This document shows, in pieces, positions 1 through 11,396 of a stretch of 64,000 nt of DNA. Below the pieces are notes generated by a model that was not told where the DNA came from, searched no databases, and saw only the letters and a list, made by a program, of their open reading frames with translations. Origin of the DNA: Nymphaea colorata (taxonomy: Eukaryota; Streptophyta; Magnoliopsida; Nymphaeales; Nymphaeaceae); contig NC_045144.1 of assembly GCF_008831285.2 (NCBI RefSeq), positions 24,197,716 to 24,261,715 on the forward strand, read 5' to 3'. The position numbers and the translations under genes were made by a program. The stretch's first letter is position 1; each line of letters opens with the position of its first letter.

Positions 1-1317
1 TCTTGCTTTCCTTCTAAAATATCAATATAATAAGAGAAAAGTGCTAACTTATGTTTATATATATTTAGTAAACCAACTTGAACACAAGTACGTGCAAAAA
101 CCACTTCTAGATTTTATGTGCTGAGATCAGTCATGTTTCTACACCAAACAAACAGTTTTATAACTATGTCACATGGATGCGGGGTGCGGTGCGAGATGCG
201 GCAAGGTCCAAAAAAACTTTGGTGTGGGTGCAAACAGAATGATAGAAACAGAAATATAAAATATCATAGGATGACTTGATGACAACAAAAAACAAAAAAT
301 GATTGGAAATCAGCTGGAGTCACCAAAATGTTCAAAAGAGGGAATCGGCGGTAGTTGGGGAAAATGGGTAAATCAGCTAACGCATTTCAATTGAATGTTG
401 GGAATGTCTAGTTGAGATGTGGGGAGGGGAAAACCGTCATCTAACCAGTAGGTTGGCCGAAAAACAACGTGAAATCCAGCAAAAATAGTGTGAAGGGCAT
501 CGGCTGATGAGGGAGTTGAGTGGACCTACCTGAACCAAGTGGACATCGAGGAAGCCCTGTGGCACAAAGGGACCGGAGCAGTCAGGTAGGCAACAAAAAT
601 TCGACCAAAGAGGAACGACAGCACCCAAGAGTCAGTGTTTGCCGGTGAGTTTTAGGATGCTGGAAAGAAGAAATTTGTCAGAGAGAACCATGATTTGCTG
701 AAAATCTTTGTCGGCTGTTGGAAACAAGATTCTCACGAACCGCAGGAGCAGCAGTCTTCGTCGACCGTCATCAGTGAAGGGCTTCAATGAAGCCCTAATA
801 CGAGAGAATAAGACCCTTGTTTGACAAGGGTTTATGATTTTTCAAGTTTAAAAAAGGAAATCACTAAAAAGAGGACATATTTGTCCTCCGCTTGTCCTGA
901 CCACACCCAACTCGTCATTGACCAGAGTTGGGTGCACCTCCGACGTGCCATCTTTTCCAACAGGTGTGGTAGACTGCTCTGGACATGTGTTGACCATGTC
1001 GAGTGCCATATCTGGCCGCACCCGCTTCGGTGAGATGCAGCGTCCTGTTTGCTGAATTCTTATGACATAGTTTTACACTTTTATCCTTTATTGGATGCAC
1101 ATTGAATTTTTGAACTTACGTGGATTGGAAAAGTTTGTTTCTAAATGTTTCTTAGGTTGTTATGTTACAAAAAATTGGCTCTTTGTGAAAAAAATTTCAT
1201 ACATAATACCACTTCATTCTTAATGGGTCACCTTTTAGTATATATATATAAATATATAATATATTTTTTTAAGGTGTTTCACATTAGATTCCATTCTCCT
1301 TTTGTATACAAAAGGCA
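1..1317. other. Gene-free stretch
   Basis: No convincing exon is seen on either strand. Around 165-220 and 860-1030 there are short GC-rich patches rich in GCGG and CCGCACCC words, like the edges of degenerate DNA transposons, but no paired termini were found. The remainder is ordinary AT-rich spacer. Confidence 0.4.
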
Positions 1318-1468
1318 TATTCACCATTTCTAGCTGATGAAGTCTGGTGTTTGGGAAGATTGGTGAAGATGGTGTTTTTCATAAACGTCTTAATGAGGAG
1401 AACATTCATACAATGAAGGATATTATGGCATTTCTATCTATGGATTTTCATAGGTTGAGGAGCATAAT
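1318..1468 (+). pseudogene. CBP60-type calmodulin-binding protein fragment
   Basis: Translation gives YSPFLADEVWCL and then, one frame over, KIGEDGVFHKRLNEEN followed by IHTMKDIMAF and HRLRSI. This matches the central conserved part of plant CBP60 proteins (CALMODULIN-BINDING PROTEIN 60 family, immunity-related transcription regulators), where a DEVWRLEKIGKDG-like segment is followed by FHKRL and a helical repeat. A single missing base between the W-C-L and K-I-G segments breaks the frame, and flanking exons (a GSGMS..MW segment would be expected next) are not recognisable. The length is about 50 codons against roughly 500-600 for the family, so this is a relic. What is seen is the motif order and the frameshift; the family name is from memory of conserved residues. 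Confidence 0.7.
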
Positions 1469-2525
1469 TTTCTTCATTCTTTTGTCTTTCTTCTCAAGTG
1501 CTTTGAGCTTTCCATCGCAATGACCCTTCTTATTCAGACACTTGCATTAAATGCTGGACTAGATGAAATTACTTCAATATGGGGTTCGATAATGGTTAAT
1601 TTATTTTATCAGATTAGTAAGCTCTTGCAAAAGAACTAGTATTTCACGATGACTATTTTTCTTCTTCTCTCTCCTTTTTCGTAAATTACTACTATATGAT
1701 CTCTTGTGGCACAATTGGTTTTTTCTTTGAATTCCATTACGTTATGCTCAGCTTTCTAGAGATGGTTCAATAAAGAAGCTAACCAAAAATGTTTTTCCAA
1801 ATTCAATTGAAGGTGGTGAATTGGTTAATATTGATATACTTCTTTATGGCACTGCAATCACATACGCGGCATAATATAGGTTTTTGGATATGCTCTGAGA
1901 CTTCTATTTCATCCTAATGACAGTTTTCCTATTTGGACTGAACATTTACAATAATTGAGTTATGCAGATGCCTCCAGCTAAGCTTGAAGCTTTACTATCT
2001 CAGTTATTGCCTAGATATGTATATAACTTAATCCTATCTCAGTTCTGGTCAGCTCTATATCGGAGATCTAAAGATACACCACTCCTTATTTTGCTTAGCA
2101 TTATATCACCATCTGATGGTGACAAACAACATTATAATCATGATGTTCTTCATTGTCAACGTCATATTAATTGCATATACTTGTTTTGTTTGAGAAATAA
2201 TTTGGTTGAAGTGTATTTGCATTACTATATTGACAACACTAAGTCTGGCATTATCTAGTCACTTGAAAATGTGAAATTGAAACTATCTTTGAGATATATG
2301 CTTGATATGTTTGATTTTACCTCAGCTTAGTAGTCATTCCAAGCATTGAATCTTGTTGGTTTATTTCTGCTCTGTGATGTGATTGTTGTTGTCTTGCTGC
2401 TTTTGTTTTGATGTGGCAGTATGTTTTCTTTCCACTGTAACATGATCATGTGTCAATCTTTCTTTGAATTTGTTGAGAGACAGGAATGAGCTTCAATGAA
2501 GCTGCAAGGCTCTTACAACTGGTAG

Positions 2526-2585
<60 letters not shown>

Positions 2586-2984
2586 TTCTCTCTCTTTCTC
2601 TCTCTCTTCTTGTGATAGTCAACAATACCTTTTTTTTTCAATAATCTAAAACCCTACAAGAATTATGACATATAGTAATGCAACAATACCAATCGTTACA
2701 ATAAGTATGGGACTTTTCCAACGCAATGTGAAATTAATGAAAGATATATCAGTATCATTCCTAGACTCTTATCCTTCATTTGTTTGATGTTTGTTAGCAT
2801 ACTGTGCTTCATTCTCTGTTGGATGAGTTATCCCCTAACTACTAACTATTTGATATCACATGAAACATCTTATCTTCGACAATGACAGCTCTAGGCACTT
2901 GGTGGTGTCCTCTATTCTTTACTGAGATTATTTACTAAGACTTCTTTGTTCACGCACATGCAATAAATTACTTGAGGCATTTAG
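1469..2984. other. Gene-free stretch with a long CT microsatellite
   Basis: AT-rich spacer. Two short exon-like pieces with acceptor-like CAG in front (near 1965 and 2484) are too short to assign. A pure or nearly pure CT tract lies at about 2528-2610. Confidence 0.4.
2528..2610. repeat. (CT)n microsatellite
   Basis: About 40 CT units with a few T interruptions near the 3' end, read directly. Confidence 0.95.
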
Positions 2985-3500
2985 TGAAGCATTACCATTT
3001 TTAGATGTATATAGGAAGCATTCCTTATCTGGAATAATTTCACTGGGTGAAGGATGGTTTCCCAAGATTCAGATTGGCTCAAAGATTGAGCTGCTTCCTT
3101 ATGAAAGACATCATTTAATATCCCATCTATTAGACCAAGTGGCGATGAGGAATTATCCTCATCTGTACTTGCAGCCAGCACAATCGGAGGAGATTTAGAT
3201 GTATCCCCATCAAAAAATTTTGCTTCATCTCTGTCATTGTTGGCTTGCACAGTATTCCATCTAGTTTGCAAGTGCAGTCGAAAATTCAATGCACTTGGGA
3301 CAATAAGTTGTTATTGTCCATACTCATTTTGTGCGCATGTGGAGATGGTTTCATCTGAGGATTGGCCCAAGTTGGTCAACTTTACGTCATGTGAGTTTGG
3401 CCTTTGAAAACTCTTCCCTAGTATTGACATCATTTTTTGCTGAGCATTTGCCACAAGTTCCAGCAATGGAAGAGAAAATCTCTTTTTACAGAAAAGGGTT
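2985..3500 (-). pseudogene. Unidentified coding-like stretch with one in-frame stop
   Basis: On the minus strand one frame runs for about 170 codons with only one stop (TAA after an EYGQ segment). Its composition looks protein-like: ..LPLLELVANAQQKMM.., ..VKLTNLGQSSDETIS.., ..DGDTSKSPPIVLAAS.., ..GLIDGILNDVFHKEAAQ... It is acidic and serine-rich, like a linker of a large nuclear or cytosolic protein. I do not recognise the family. No clear splice sites bound it and nothing coherent continues on either side. It could be an exon of a decayed gene or chance; the long low-stop frame in AT-rich DNA favours the first. Confidence 0.35.
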
Positions 3501-4637
3501 GCTCCTTATAGACAAATAAGTTTCACTTAGAATTGTTTCTCTTAGAAGTTTTACTAAGAAAAGAAAGTGGTACACTATGGAAAATGCTTCTTATAGTCCA
3601 GGTATGTTTGATTTGTTGTTTTGTCTGTATTAATATGTAGTCTAATTGTACAATTAGACAACCGCAGTTGCCTCCTTTTGTCATTGATCCATATACACTA
3701 GGGCAAGTTGCAATCTCTCCTTATAATTCCCTTAAGTCTAATGATTCTATATTCCCTCTTTTCTTTCTTGTAATATTTGTTGAACAAGGTTGCCTATTGC
3801 ATTTTCTTTACAGCTTATGTGTGAATATCTAGAGCTTGAATGTTTTTCTTATTGTTAAGAATATAAGATGAATGTCTAGTAATGACTGATGTTTCTTTGT
3901 GCAATGCATGCATATAAGTAATTGATATGTCCAAACAGGCACCATTCAGATCCAAACAAGTTCCATAACAATAGGGTTTTGGAAAGCAAAACAAAGGTGG
4001 ACATCTTGAATGCCTTGAAAGTGGTGTTTTCTGATCTGATCTTGTAACTAAGTTTCAGCTTGATCCTTCTGTTTTTGAAGTACATCTAAGTTTCCCTAGC
4101 AATTTATGTTTTCCATATGTATATGGTTCACATAAATATAACTAACCTTTTGAATTTGCTAAGGCAGTGAAACATAAATAAGCAGGCACATAAATTGAAG
4201 AAAGTTAATCATACAAATATAAAATTTTGAATTCTAGTATGTATTTTTTAGGCTGATAAATAAACAAAATATTTTGCTTAGTTGGACCCTCAAAAGTTTG
4301 TTGTTGATAGCCTTTCAACAAGTATTTGTTCCCTTTTAACTGTTATATTTACTTCATACAGTCTTTGAATTTTTCGTTGTGTTAGCTTTTCCAAGAGAAT
4401 TTTATTGGTTTTTATAAGAATCCTGTTGGTCTTGTTGATTGAAACTATTCATCAGAGTGCTAGCAGTTTAACTGACCTGATTATAGGTCTATTATTGAAC
4501 AGATTCATGGCTGGAGACTGACGAGTGCTGCAATAGGGACCAAGTAAAATATTGGCAACAATTTCCATTACATGGCAGATTTTGTTTGGGAGCTGCCTAG
4601 CCCCTACTCTCAGAGTGCATATTGAAAATTTATGCTG

Positions 4638-4639
<2 letters not shown>
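3501..4639. other. Gene-free stretch
   Basis: AT-rich spacer with no gene, repeat or element end that I can support. Confidence 0.4.

Positions 4640-4704
<65 letters not shown>
4640..4704. repeat. Compound (AC)n(AT)n microsatellite
   Basis: About 20 AC units run directly into about 12 AT units. The cysteine/valine and tyrosine/isoleucine runs of the overlapping frames are products of this repeat and not a protein. Confidence 0.95.
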
Positions 4705-4706
<2 letters not shown>

Positions 4707-5047
4707 GAAAATTGAATAGTGACTCTGGGATTTTAGAGTCACCGAGCCATCTAACTAGGACCGTCCCTTCTAACATGATGAATGATTGAGAGAAAAATAA
4801 GGAAAAAAAAAAGTGATGGGTATGTTTGTCATCTTATAATAGTTTACACTATTTTCTATTTGATTTTCTCTCAACCATCCATCTACTTTAGATAGACAGC
4901 TTTGCTTAGAAGGCTAGATGACTATATATATATATATATATTCACTTTGGCCCATTTATAAATTGCCAGCTGATGTTGCTAAACTGCCACTGTTTTCATT
5001 GGCAATGGCTGGTGCTCTCTCGAAAACAGTAGCAGAGCAATGTGTGG

Positions 5048-5545
5048 GCTGTTGTGGGCACTGGGCAATTAGTAATGAAATCAAGGAAGTCATGGACGAG
5101 CCAACAAGGCGCCAAGGGCAATGGGCGACAGATGCTCAGTAAGGCTCTTTCTCTCAGTCTTTCTCTCTCTTCTTCTTCTTCTAATTATTATTATTGTTCA
5201 TATGATTAGTTTGATTTGGGCATTTCTATTTAAACTTTCTGCTTACTGTTTTAGGGATTTCAATTTGCCCCTTTTGATTACTAATTTTGGGGTTTGTGGG
5301 CACTGGGCAGTGAAATCAACTAATCAATGGATGACTGATGAGACTGCAAGGGCCAAAGGGCGATGGCTAGCTGATGCTTCATGGACGCTCACTCGCACAA
5401 TAAGTCACTCTCTTCTTCTTCTTCTTCTTTGTAGTTTCTAAGGTAAGTTTGATTTGGACATTTCTATTTAGGCAATTGAGCTTTTTTATTACTGTTTTGA
5501 GGATTTAACTTTACCACTTTTGGTTGCTGATTTTGGAGTCTGAGT
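5048..5545 (+). repeat. Diverged tandem duplication, unit about 245 bp
   Basis: Two direct copies begin with GTGGGCACTGGGCA and have the same order: a GC-richer block (..GATGAG/GACGAG..CAAGG..CAAGGGC..ATGGCTAGC or ATGGGCGACAGATGCT), a CTT/TTC-rich tract, then TTTGATTTGG..CATTTCTATTT and a TTACTGTTTT..GGATTT..CCCCTTTTGATTACT-type block. The copies differ by many substitutions and small indels, so the duplication is old. No reading frame survives through both copies. Confidence 0.75.
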
Positions 5546-7160
5546 TTGCCCCTTATGATTTTGCTTACGTTGACATTCATTAGACGGTCTTAAATATAAT
5601 CTCCAGTGGTCAGTCTTAATTTTTCTCATTTAAATGAGATGTGTGAAGAAAGTACCTGTGTGTCTGTAGTCGTGTTAACATTGAGAATAACATTGGCACC
5701 TTAAAGATACCATTTTCCCTCTTATTTATTTTTTATCCATCACTATAATGATTTGATTTTGCTTGTTGGGATCAATTGTAAGTTTTCCATAACTATAATT
5801 ATTTGTTTTATTATAAAAGTAATTTCCAATTTAAGTTAAAAGATGTCTTATAAAATATGTATTAGTGTGCCACAGCCAAAAATTTTTAACTCCGCCTTTG
5901 CTTACAAACAATTTCAACATGCTACAACTGACAACGGCTGCCATTGGCTAGCCGTTAGGGCAAAAGCCAATGCCAATAACCATACCCTACTGCAAGTGGG
6001 CTATGGGCGAGAGTATTGGTGGTTGCCAAGAGCTAGTTTTGCACGTCAATAACAGCTACCATCAGATGTGAACTTGTTAGTAAATTGTGGTCGCTAATAA
6101 AAAAGTTTGGTTCTGTTTGAAGAAATTTTGGTAGCCAATAGATGAACTTATTAGTAAATTGTGGTTGCCTATAATTTTGTTATTTTCCTGAATTTTTTTC
6201 AGTTTTTGTTACTTGACGTACAACGTATCTGCCTATGGGTGACCGTCAAACACATGTTTCGCAAGTCACATGCATATTTTTAGTTAGTTAAATGCAAATA
6301 ACGTGCATTTTACTACTATGCCAAGAAAATAAAGGTAACATAGTTATCTTTGTATTAAGGAAGTGTATTTGTATATTTTTGAAGGGCATATAGTTGCTTT
6401 TGTGGTCAATAATTTCATGTTCCCACGCGATCTTCTTCTTTTACCAATATCTTTTGTTTTTGTTTTTCAAGTGTGTCCGATATTTCATCACAGGGTAATT
6501 GAGAAAAACCATCGCAGCAGCTTTCGTCGTTGATGACATTTGTTCCGCTTGTTGGGACCTACGATTGAAAATGGCCAACGTTGTCGCTACAACTCATCGC
6601 GACCACCTTTGGTCTACTAGCCACAGAAAAAATTGTGGCTATTTAGGACCATCGACGCTAGCACAATACAAACAGGGTTCCTATATATCTCTTTCTTTGG
6701 GCCATCTATGGTCCCTCATAGCATTTATCACTTTTGAAAAGAAAGCACCAGCCATTGTTTTATTTACTACAAGCGCTAAGATCATAAAAAATGAAAAAGA
6801 CTTGTATGGCCAGCAATGCTGAATATGCACAAGTTTCATTTCTCTCGCAGATCTCTAATAGACAAGCACCCATAGTTTGCTTACATATGTGCATGTGGCT
6901 GGTTGTGCAGGATTGTTGGCTGGTTGCTAACACCAGCCACTACGCCGTCAGGTAGTCTTATGAGTCAAGTAATCATGTAAAAAAATTAGAATAAAGGTCA
7001 ATTTTAGCTTTTTTTTTTGTTTTACTTATAGTTTTGGGCATTAATCGTGGTTCGATTGGAAAAGTAGCCTATAAAATTCATTAGAAAAGGACTGAACCAA
7101 GCATTGGACTGTCAGATTTAAGGATGACATATCTATATAGGAAAACTGAAATCAGACGTC
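5546..7160. other. Gene-free stretch with short internal repeats
   Basis: Two diverged copies of a GAACTTRTTAGTAAATTGTGG block occur around 6068-6100 and 6142-6170. The interval 5930-6960 contains several GGC/GCC-rich phrases (GGCTGCCATTGGC, GGTTGCCAAGAGC, GGCTGGTTGC) that may belong to a decayed DNA transposon. No terminal inverted repeats or transposase were recognised. Confidence 0.35.
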
Positions 7161-7161
7161 C

Positions 7162-7318
7162 ATTTCTGTGGCCGGAAGGGTTTTTTTTTTTGTGTTGTTA
7201 AAATCTGTCACAATAGATGTATTCTGTCTAAATAAATTCTGAGCCCTTTATTTCTGTGGTTGGATGGTTTTTGTCTTGTTTGTGTTGTTAAAATCTGTCA
7301 CAATAGATGTATTCTGTC
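7162..7318 (+). repeat. Tandem duplication, about 90 bp period
   Basis: The block TTTCTGTGG..GGATGG..TTGTGTTGTTAAAA continuing to GATGTATTCTGTC occurs at 7162-7228 and again at 7251-7318. The last 38 bases are identical between copies, so this duplication is younger than the one near 5 kb. Confidence 0.85.
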
Positions 7319-8772
7319 GCCAAAAACCATGGTCAAGCAGCAACTGACTGCACCTTTCACTATGTTTTCTAATGACAGGAAAGTTGACATATCCAGACTA
7401 TTGAAAATCTTTTCATTCTCTTTCTTTAGACAATGTTCTTATGTCCAGTACAGTTGTTAGGTTTGTTTTAATATAGTTGTTGAGATTTAAATGTCCCATA
7501 ATAATGCGAGTACCCCACGAGGAAAACTGGAAAAAATGATGGATGAGAGAGAAAGAGCAATGGTTGATATCTTGGTTGAGAGAGAAAGAGCAATGGTTCT
7601 AAAGTGCGTGGCAAAAATCATTTGATATCTTGGTTGAGATATTTTAGATGGCTATTCTTCAGCATGTATAAATACATTTATTTAGTAAATTCAAAAGAGA
7701 AAGAAGGGGGAACTTTTTCTTTTTTTCTCTTTTTTGTGAATATGCACTCTTTAGGCTGAATGGATTCATATATATCTCCTCCTCCCTTTTTGTTCGTCAT
7801 CAGGCAGTCAGTATTTTCGCTATTCTTCACAAAACATCTGCCTCGTTTGGGGAATTATATGTTTGAAGCTGACCTCTTCCCACATGTTTAAGGGCTCAGG
7901 GTCCGCTTCAGGATTTAGGTGGCAGTGGTGATATGATTTTCAGTTCAAGAAAGTAGTACCCATGGAAATCAAGCTGATGACATACCGTTTACATGCCAGC
8001 CGGTTCTACCAGCTATGCTACACCCTTTGTTAGAACTCCTTGAACATGTCAAATAAGTTATATTGTAGTCTAATACAGCACCTATTCCTAACCTATTTAC
8101 TAAGCCTGAGCCCACTTTCGAGTATAAATTTTCATTAGATCAAAATCCAGTTACTGAAACAGAATCTGAAATCCATTTAGAAACAGATCCAGACATCACT
8201 TTTGGCATAATCCTTACCCGGATCCAAATGCTTCTGTGTTTAAGTTATACGTATCTGCCAGCATTATTTCAGCTGTCGGATTTGAAAATTCAAACCAAAA
8301 CCCAGTTGGAAAAAGCGGTTCTGTTGGACATATGTTCAAATAAGAAGCTGATCACATGCATCCGTCGTCGTAGCTCTTTTTGACTCTCCGGCATGGAGAA
8401 ATGATGGAACGTGAATGGTGAACAATAATGCAACATACTGAAGGTTATATATATTTTTAAGTCTTCATTAAACATAGGATCCTTTAATTTGCAAAAGCTA
8501 ATTAAATGACAAAAACACATTTATATATCACAAAGCACAAAATTAACAAAGGACATAATTTAATCAAACCGACAGCATCAAAATTAAGAAATATGGATCC
8601 AAAATGGAGCATTCTTTTTTGTCCCATGATTATTATTTACTTGCATCTTTTTGAAAAAACAAATGGCGGAAGAATGATAAGCGTAGAAATGGAAAGAGCA
8701 GGCATGAGTGCATAAAGTTTGATGTACGACATAATTTTCATAGACCAGTTCTTTTGGACAAAATCTGATGTG
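7319..8772. other. Gene-free stretch
   Basis: No exon recognised. A short phrase GAGAGAGAAAGAGCAATGGTT is repeated twice near 7545 and 7578, and TTGATATCTTGGTTGAGA near 7565 and 7623, so this is a small locally duplicated patch. Confidence 0.4.
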
Positions 8773-8795
8773 ATATATATATATATATATATATA

Positions 8796-8827
<32 letters not shown>
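8773..8827. repeat. Compound (AT)n(GA)n microsatellite
   Basis: About 11 AT units followed by about 16 GA units, read directly. Confidence 0.95.
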
Positions 8828-8830
<3 letters not shown>

Positions 8831-9119
8831 TTGTAAAGATCTGACACATAGGTCAATGATAAAAACTAGACACTTTCATTTTTTGTTAAAAAATATTCTA
8901 AATAAAATATAAACATCCTAATATATTTATAAAAACTATTTTGATATAAAACATGATTTGAATTAAGTTTGGTTTTATGAAAAATGTTCAAGTTCCTATT
9001 ATCAAAATGTATCAAAGCAATTTATTTTTGCTTAAGCACTACTAAAACCTAAAAAATGATCAACTTAATATACATTTTTCATCAACCCAACTTAAGTAAG
9101 GTTAGATTTTAATAAAAAC

Positions 9120-9380
9120 ACTAAATATCATATTTAGAGGGTCAGGTTTTTGTCCTTGTCTGATTCTACCCTTAGCTATCGAAACAACTGGGACCACCAA
9201 AACCAGACTCAGGCCAGCCGGGCCTGGTGGTTTTTTTAGTCGCAGGGCCAGTTTGGCCCGACGGTTTTTTTTAGTTGGGCCAGCCCATGTGTCAAATAAC
9301 CTGCCCAAGACCAGCTCATTATGGACCCGGTACCAAACTACCCATGAGGTACCCGGCCCATTCCCCACCCTTAGTCAGGT
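9120..9380. repeat. GGCCC/GGGCC-rich patch, possible decayed transposon end
   Basis: This GC-rich island in AT-rich spacer carries repeated GGGCC, GGCCCG and GGTACC-type words in both orientations (GCCAGCCGGGCC, CAGTTTGGCCCG, GGTACCCGGCCC). A similar patch occurs at 45.0-45.24 kb. Such arrays are common near the ends of plant hAT-type elements, but no paired ends or target duplication were found, so the assignment is weak. Confidence 0.3.
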
Positions 9381-9913
9381 GCTTTGTGGTTTGCAAGTTC
9401 AATATTAATGTTGGTACCAACACATTCTTTTCGCAAGAAAGGATAAAGTGGTGGTGGTGGTGATCGAAGGGGAAGTTTCACGTACCTTTGGTGAAGAAAC
9501 AAAGGTCTACGTATCTTAACAGTAACTTGTAGAAAGAAAGAAATGCAGGCTTAAATGATTGTAGAGGGGTGGTTAAGTCTGCCCAACAAGTCAAGACAAC
9601 TCGGATTCAACTTCAACTCACTAGAAACAACTTGACTTGCAATTCAAGTTTAAATTTATATTTGAAATGTTAAAGAAGTCAAGCTCTAGTTGTAAAACAA
9701 GTTAACAAGTTAAATGAGTTAAACCAAATATATATACACACACACATACATATATATTCATATTGTGAAGCCGGATTTTTTAGTTGGATATGACTTGTCA
9801 TCATTCATATTCAAATCCCAATTCGAATCTGAGTTAGTATATGAGTATCCAAAAAAAATAGATACAGTTAAAAATATATTCGATTCAAATCTGATTCATT
9901 GATATCCCTACAA
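9381..9913. other. Gene-free AT-rich spacer
   Basis: Contains repeated CAAGTTNAA-type phrases and a short AT/AC microsatellite near 9727-9757. Nothing else was recognised. Confidence 0.4.
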
Positions 9914-10087
9914 ATGAAGAACATCTCATTTGCTAAATGCGTCGGACTTGTTTGCATGGTGTTGCTTCTAGGGCATGGTGGCACGCTGGAGGCTCCACAC
10001 AGCTGTCACCGCTATAGCTCTATGCGGGCGATGGAAACCACCGCTACAGGTACTGTCACCGCTATATCTCTATGCCGGCGATGCTAA
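9914..10087 (+). CDS. Short ORF beginning with a signal-peptide-like segment, running into a minisatellite
   Basis: The ORF starts MKNISFAKCVGLVCMVLLLG and continues HGGTLEA before entering the repeat array, where it reads PHSCHRYSSMRAMETT and ends at ..SLCRRC after about 57 codons. The first 27 residues have a basic start, a hydrophobic core (VGLVCMVLLLG) and a small-residue end (GGTLEA), the layout of a secretory signal peptide as in lipid-transfer or other small cysteine-rich secreted proteins. No mature domain follows; the array takes over at about 9990. It may be a captured first exon, a decayed small secreted protein gene, or a chance ORF. Expression cannot be judged. An upstream in-frame ATG at 9899 would add five residues; I prefer the downstream one because it gives the cleaner signal peptide. 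Confidence 0.35.
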   Translation: MKNISFAKCVGLVCMVLLLGHGGTLEAPHSCHRYSSMRAMETTATGTVTAISLCRRC

Positions 10088-10625
10088 CCACCGCTATAGG
10101 TACCGAACTGCTGTCACCGTACAGCTCTATGCCAGCGATTGCAAGCACCGCTGGAGATCCCACCAAGTCTCACCGCTATAGATCTATGCCAGCGATTACA
10201 ACCACCGCTGGAGGTTCCAAACACATGTCACCGCTATAGCTCTATGCGGGCGATGGAACCACCGCTACAGGTACCAAACAGCTGTCACCGCTATAGCTCT
10301 ATTCCGGCGATGTTAACCACCGCTATAGGTACCGAACTGCTGTCACCACTATAGATCTATGCCAGCGATTGCAAGCACCGCTGGAGATCCCTACCAAGTC
10401 TCACCGCTATAGCTCTATGCCAGCGATCCTTAGCACCGCTGGTGTTCCCAACAGCTGTCACCACTGTTGATCTATGCCAGCGATTGGAACCACCGCTAGA
10501 GGTACCCAACAGGTGTCACCGCCATAGGTCTATGCCGGCGACGTCAAACACCGTTGGAGGTTCCAAACAGCTGTCACCGCTATAGTGCTATGCCGGCGAT
10601 TGTAACCACCGCTACAGGCCCATAC
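9990..10625 (+). repeat. GC-rich minisatellite, about 11 units of 57-58 bp
   Basis: Degenerate unit: TGTCACCGCTATAGCTCTAT, then GCCGGCGATGGAACC, then ACCGCTACAGGTACCAAACAGC. Each unit contains the word CACCGCTA-AG twice, so it is built from two half-units, and a GCTATAGC palindrome recurs. Units alternate between 57 and 58 bp, so no frame is conserved across the array. Several adjacent pairs resemble pairs two or three units away, suggesting higher-order duplication. The style (short GC-rich repeats with CCGCTATAG and GCCGGCG words) resembles subterminal repeats of plant CACTA elements, but no CACTA..TAGTG ends were found, so that reading is inference. Confidence 0.9.
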
Positions 10626-11396
10626 GGCGGTTGCATTCCCTGCTGGATGGAGGATGTAAAGTGACGCGTGATAGCTGGAGATGGGTAATCCAAAAATCAA
10701 CCTCACTTTCAGATATTTTCAATAAGTCTAAAACCAACAAAAGAACGAAAGTATGCTTTATGGGTATGTTTTGGAGATATATTGATGGGCGGGAATGCTG
10801 CTGCTATGAGGGATTGCAATGTTCCCCACTGGGAATGCATCTTTATTAACAAGTTTGTTGAGTAATACAAATTATGAAGTATGTTTTTTTACATCACGCT
10901 GATAGAATAATAATTCCATCCAATAGACCTAAAGTTCTAGCCGTAAGTTTTCATTTGTACTTTGTATCCCACCTTCGGTGGGAACTCATTTTCACCTCAA
11001 GATAATAAAAAACAAGCTTTAAACAGCTAACACAATCAGGCAAGCTACAACACCTATAGCTTGGGCTTTCCAGCTTGTTTCCAAACCTTAGCACATACCA
11101 CTCTTTGCGGCTGATTCACCTTATCACATCAAAAGGTGTAAACCATTGTCACGAGTATTGTTCTTGGGGTTATAACAGCAGAGGTTTTTCTCTGTGGCAA
11201 TGTTGTTCTTTTTGGGAAATATCGAGTAAATAATTTTTTTAAAAAGAAAAAAGCTTCTACAAGACATAAAAAAATAACTAGAATATTATGATAAAAATAA
11301 TGTTTTAATCATGATAAATAATTTAGTTTAAGTTTAAAGTGTAATCCATGATATTAACGTCAAAAAAAAGAAAAAAAAAACATGGGAAAAAACACG
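10626..11396. other. Gene-free stretch
   Basis: No gene, element end or long repeat recognised. It separates the minisatellite from the DUF810 pseudogene. Confidence 0.4.

Noticed and set aside
4452-4742. 96-codon minus ORF with YIYIYI and CVCVCV runs
   Set aside because: Translation of an AT/AC microsatellite, with no other protein-like sequence.
8584-8856. Minus ORFs with LSLSLSL and YIYIYI runs
   Set aside because: Products of the (AT)n(GA)n microsatellite.
9975-10354. Repeat-peptide protein encoded by the minisatellite
   Set aside because: Unit length alternates 57/58 bp, so frames are not kept and stops occur every few units.
9990-10625. CRISPR-like array
   Set aside because: Units are contiguous and degenerate, with no unique spacers, no cas genes and a plant nuclear context.
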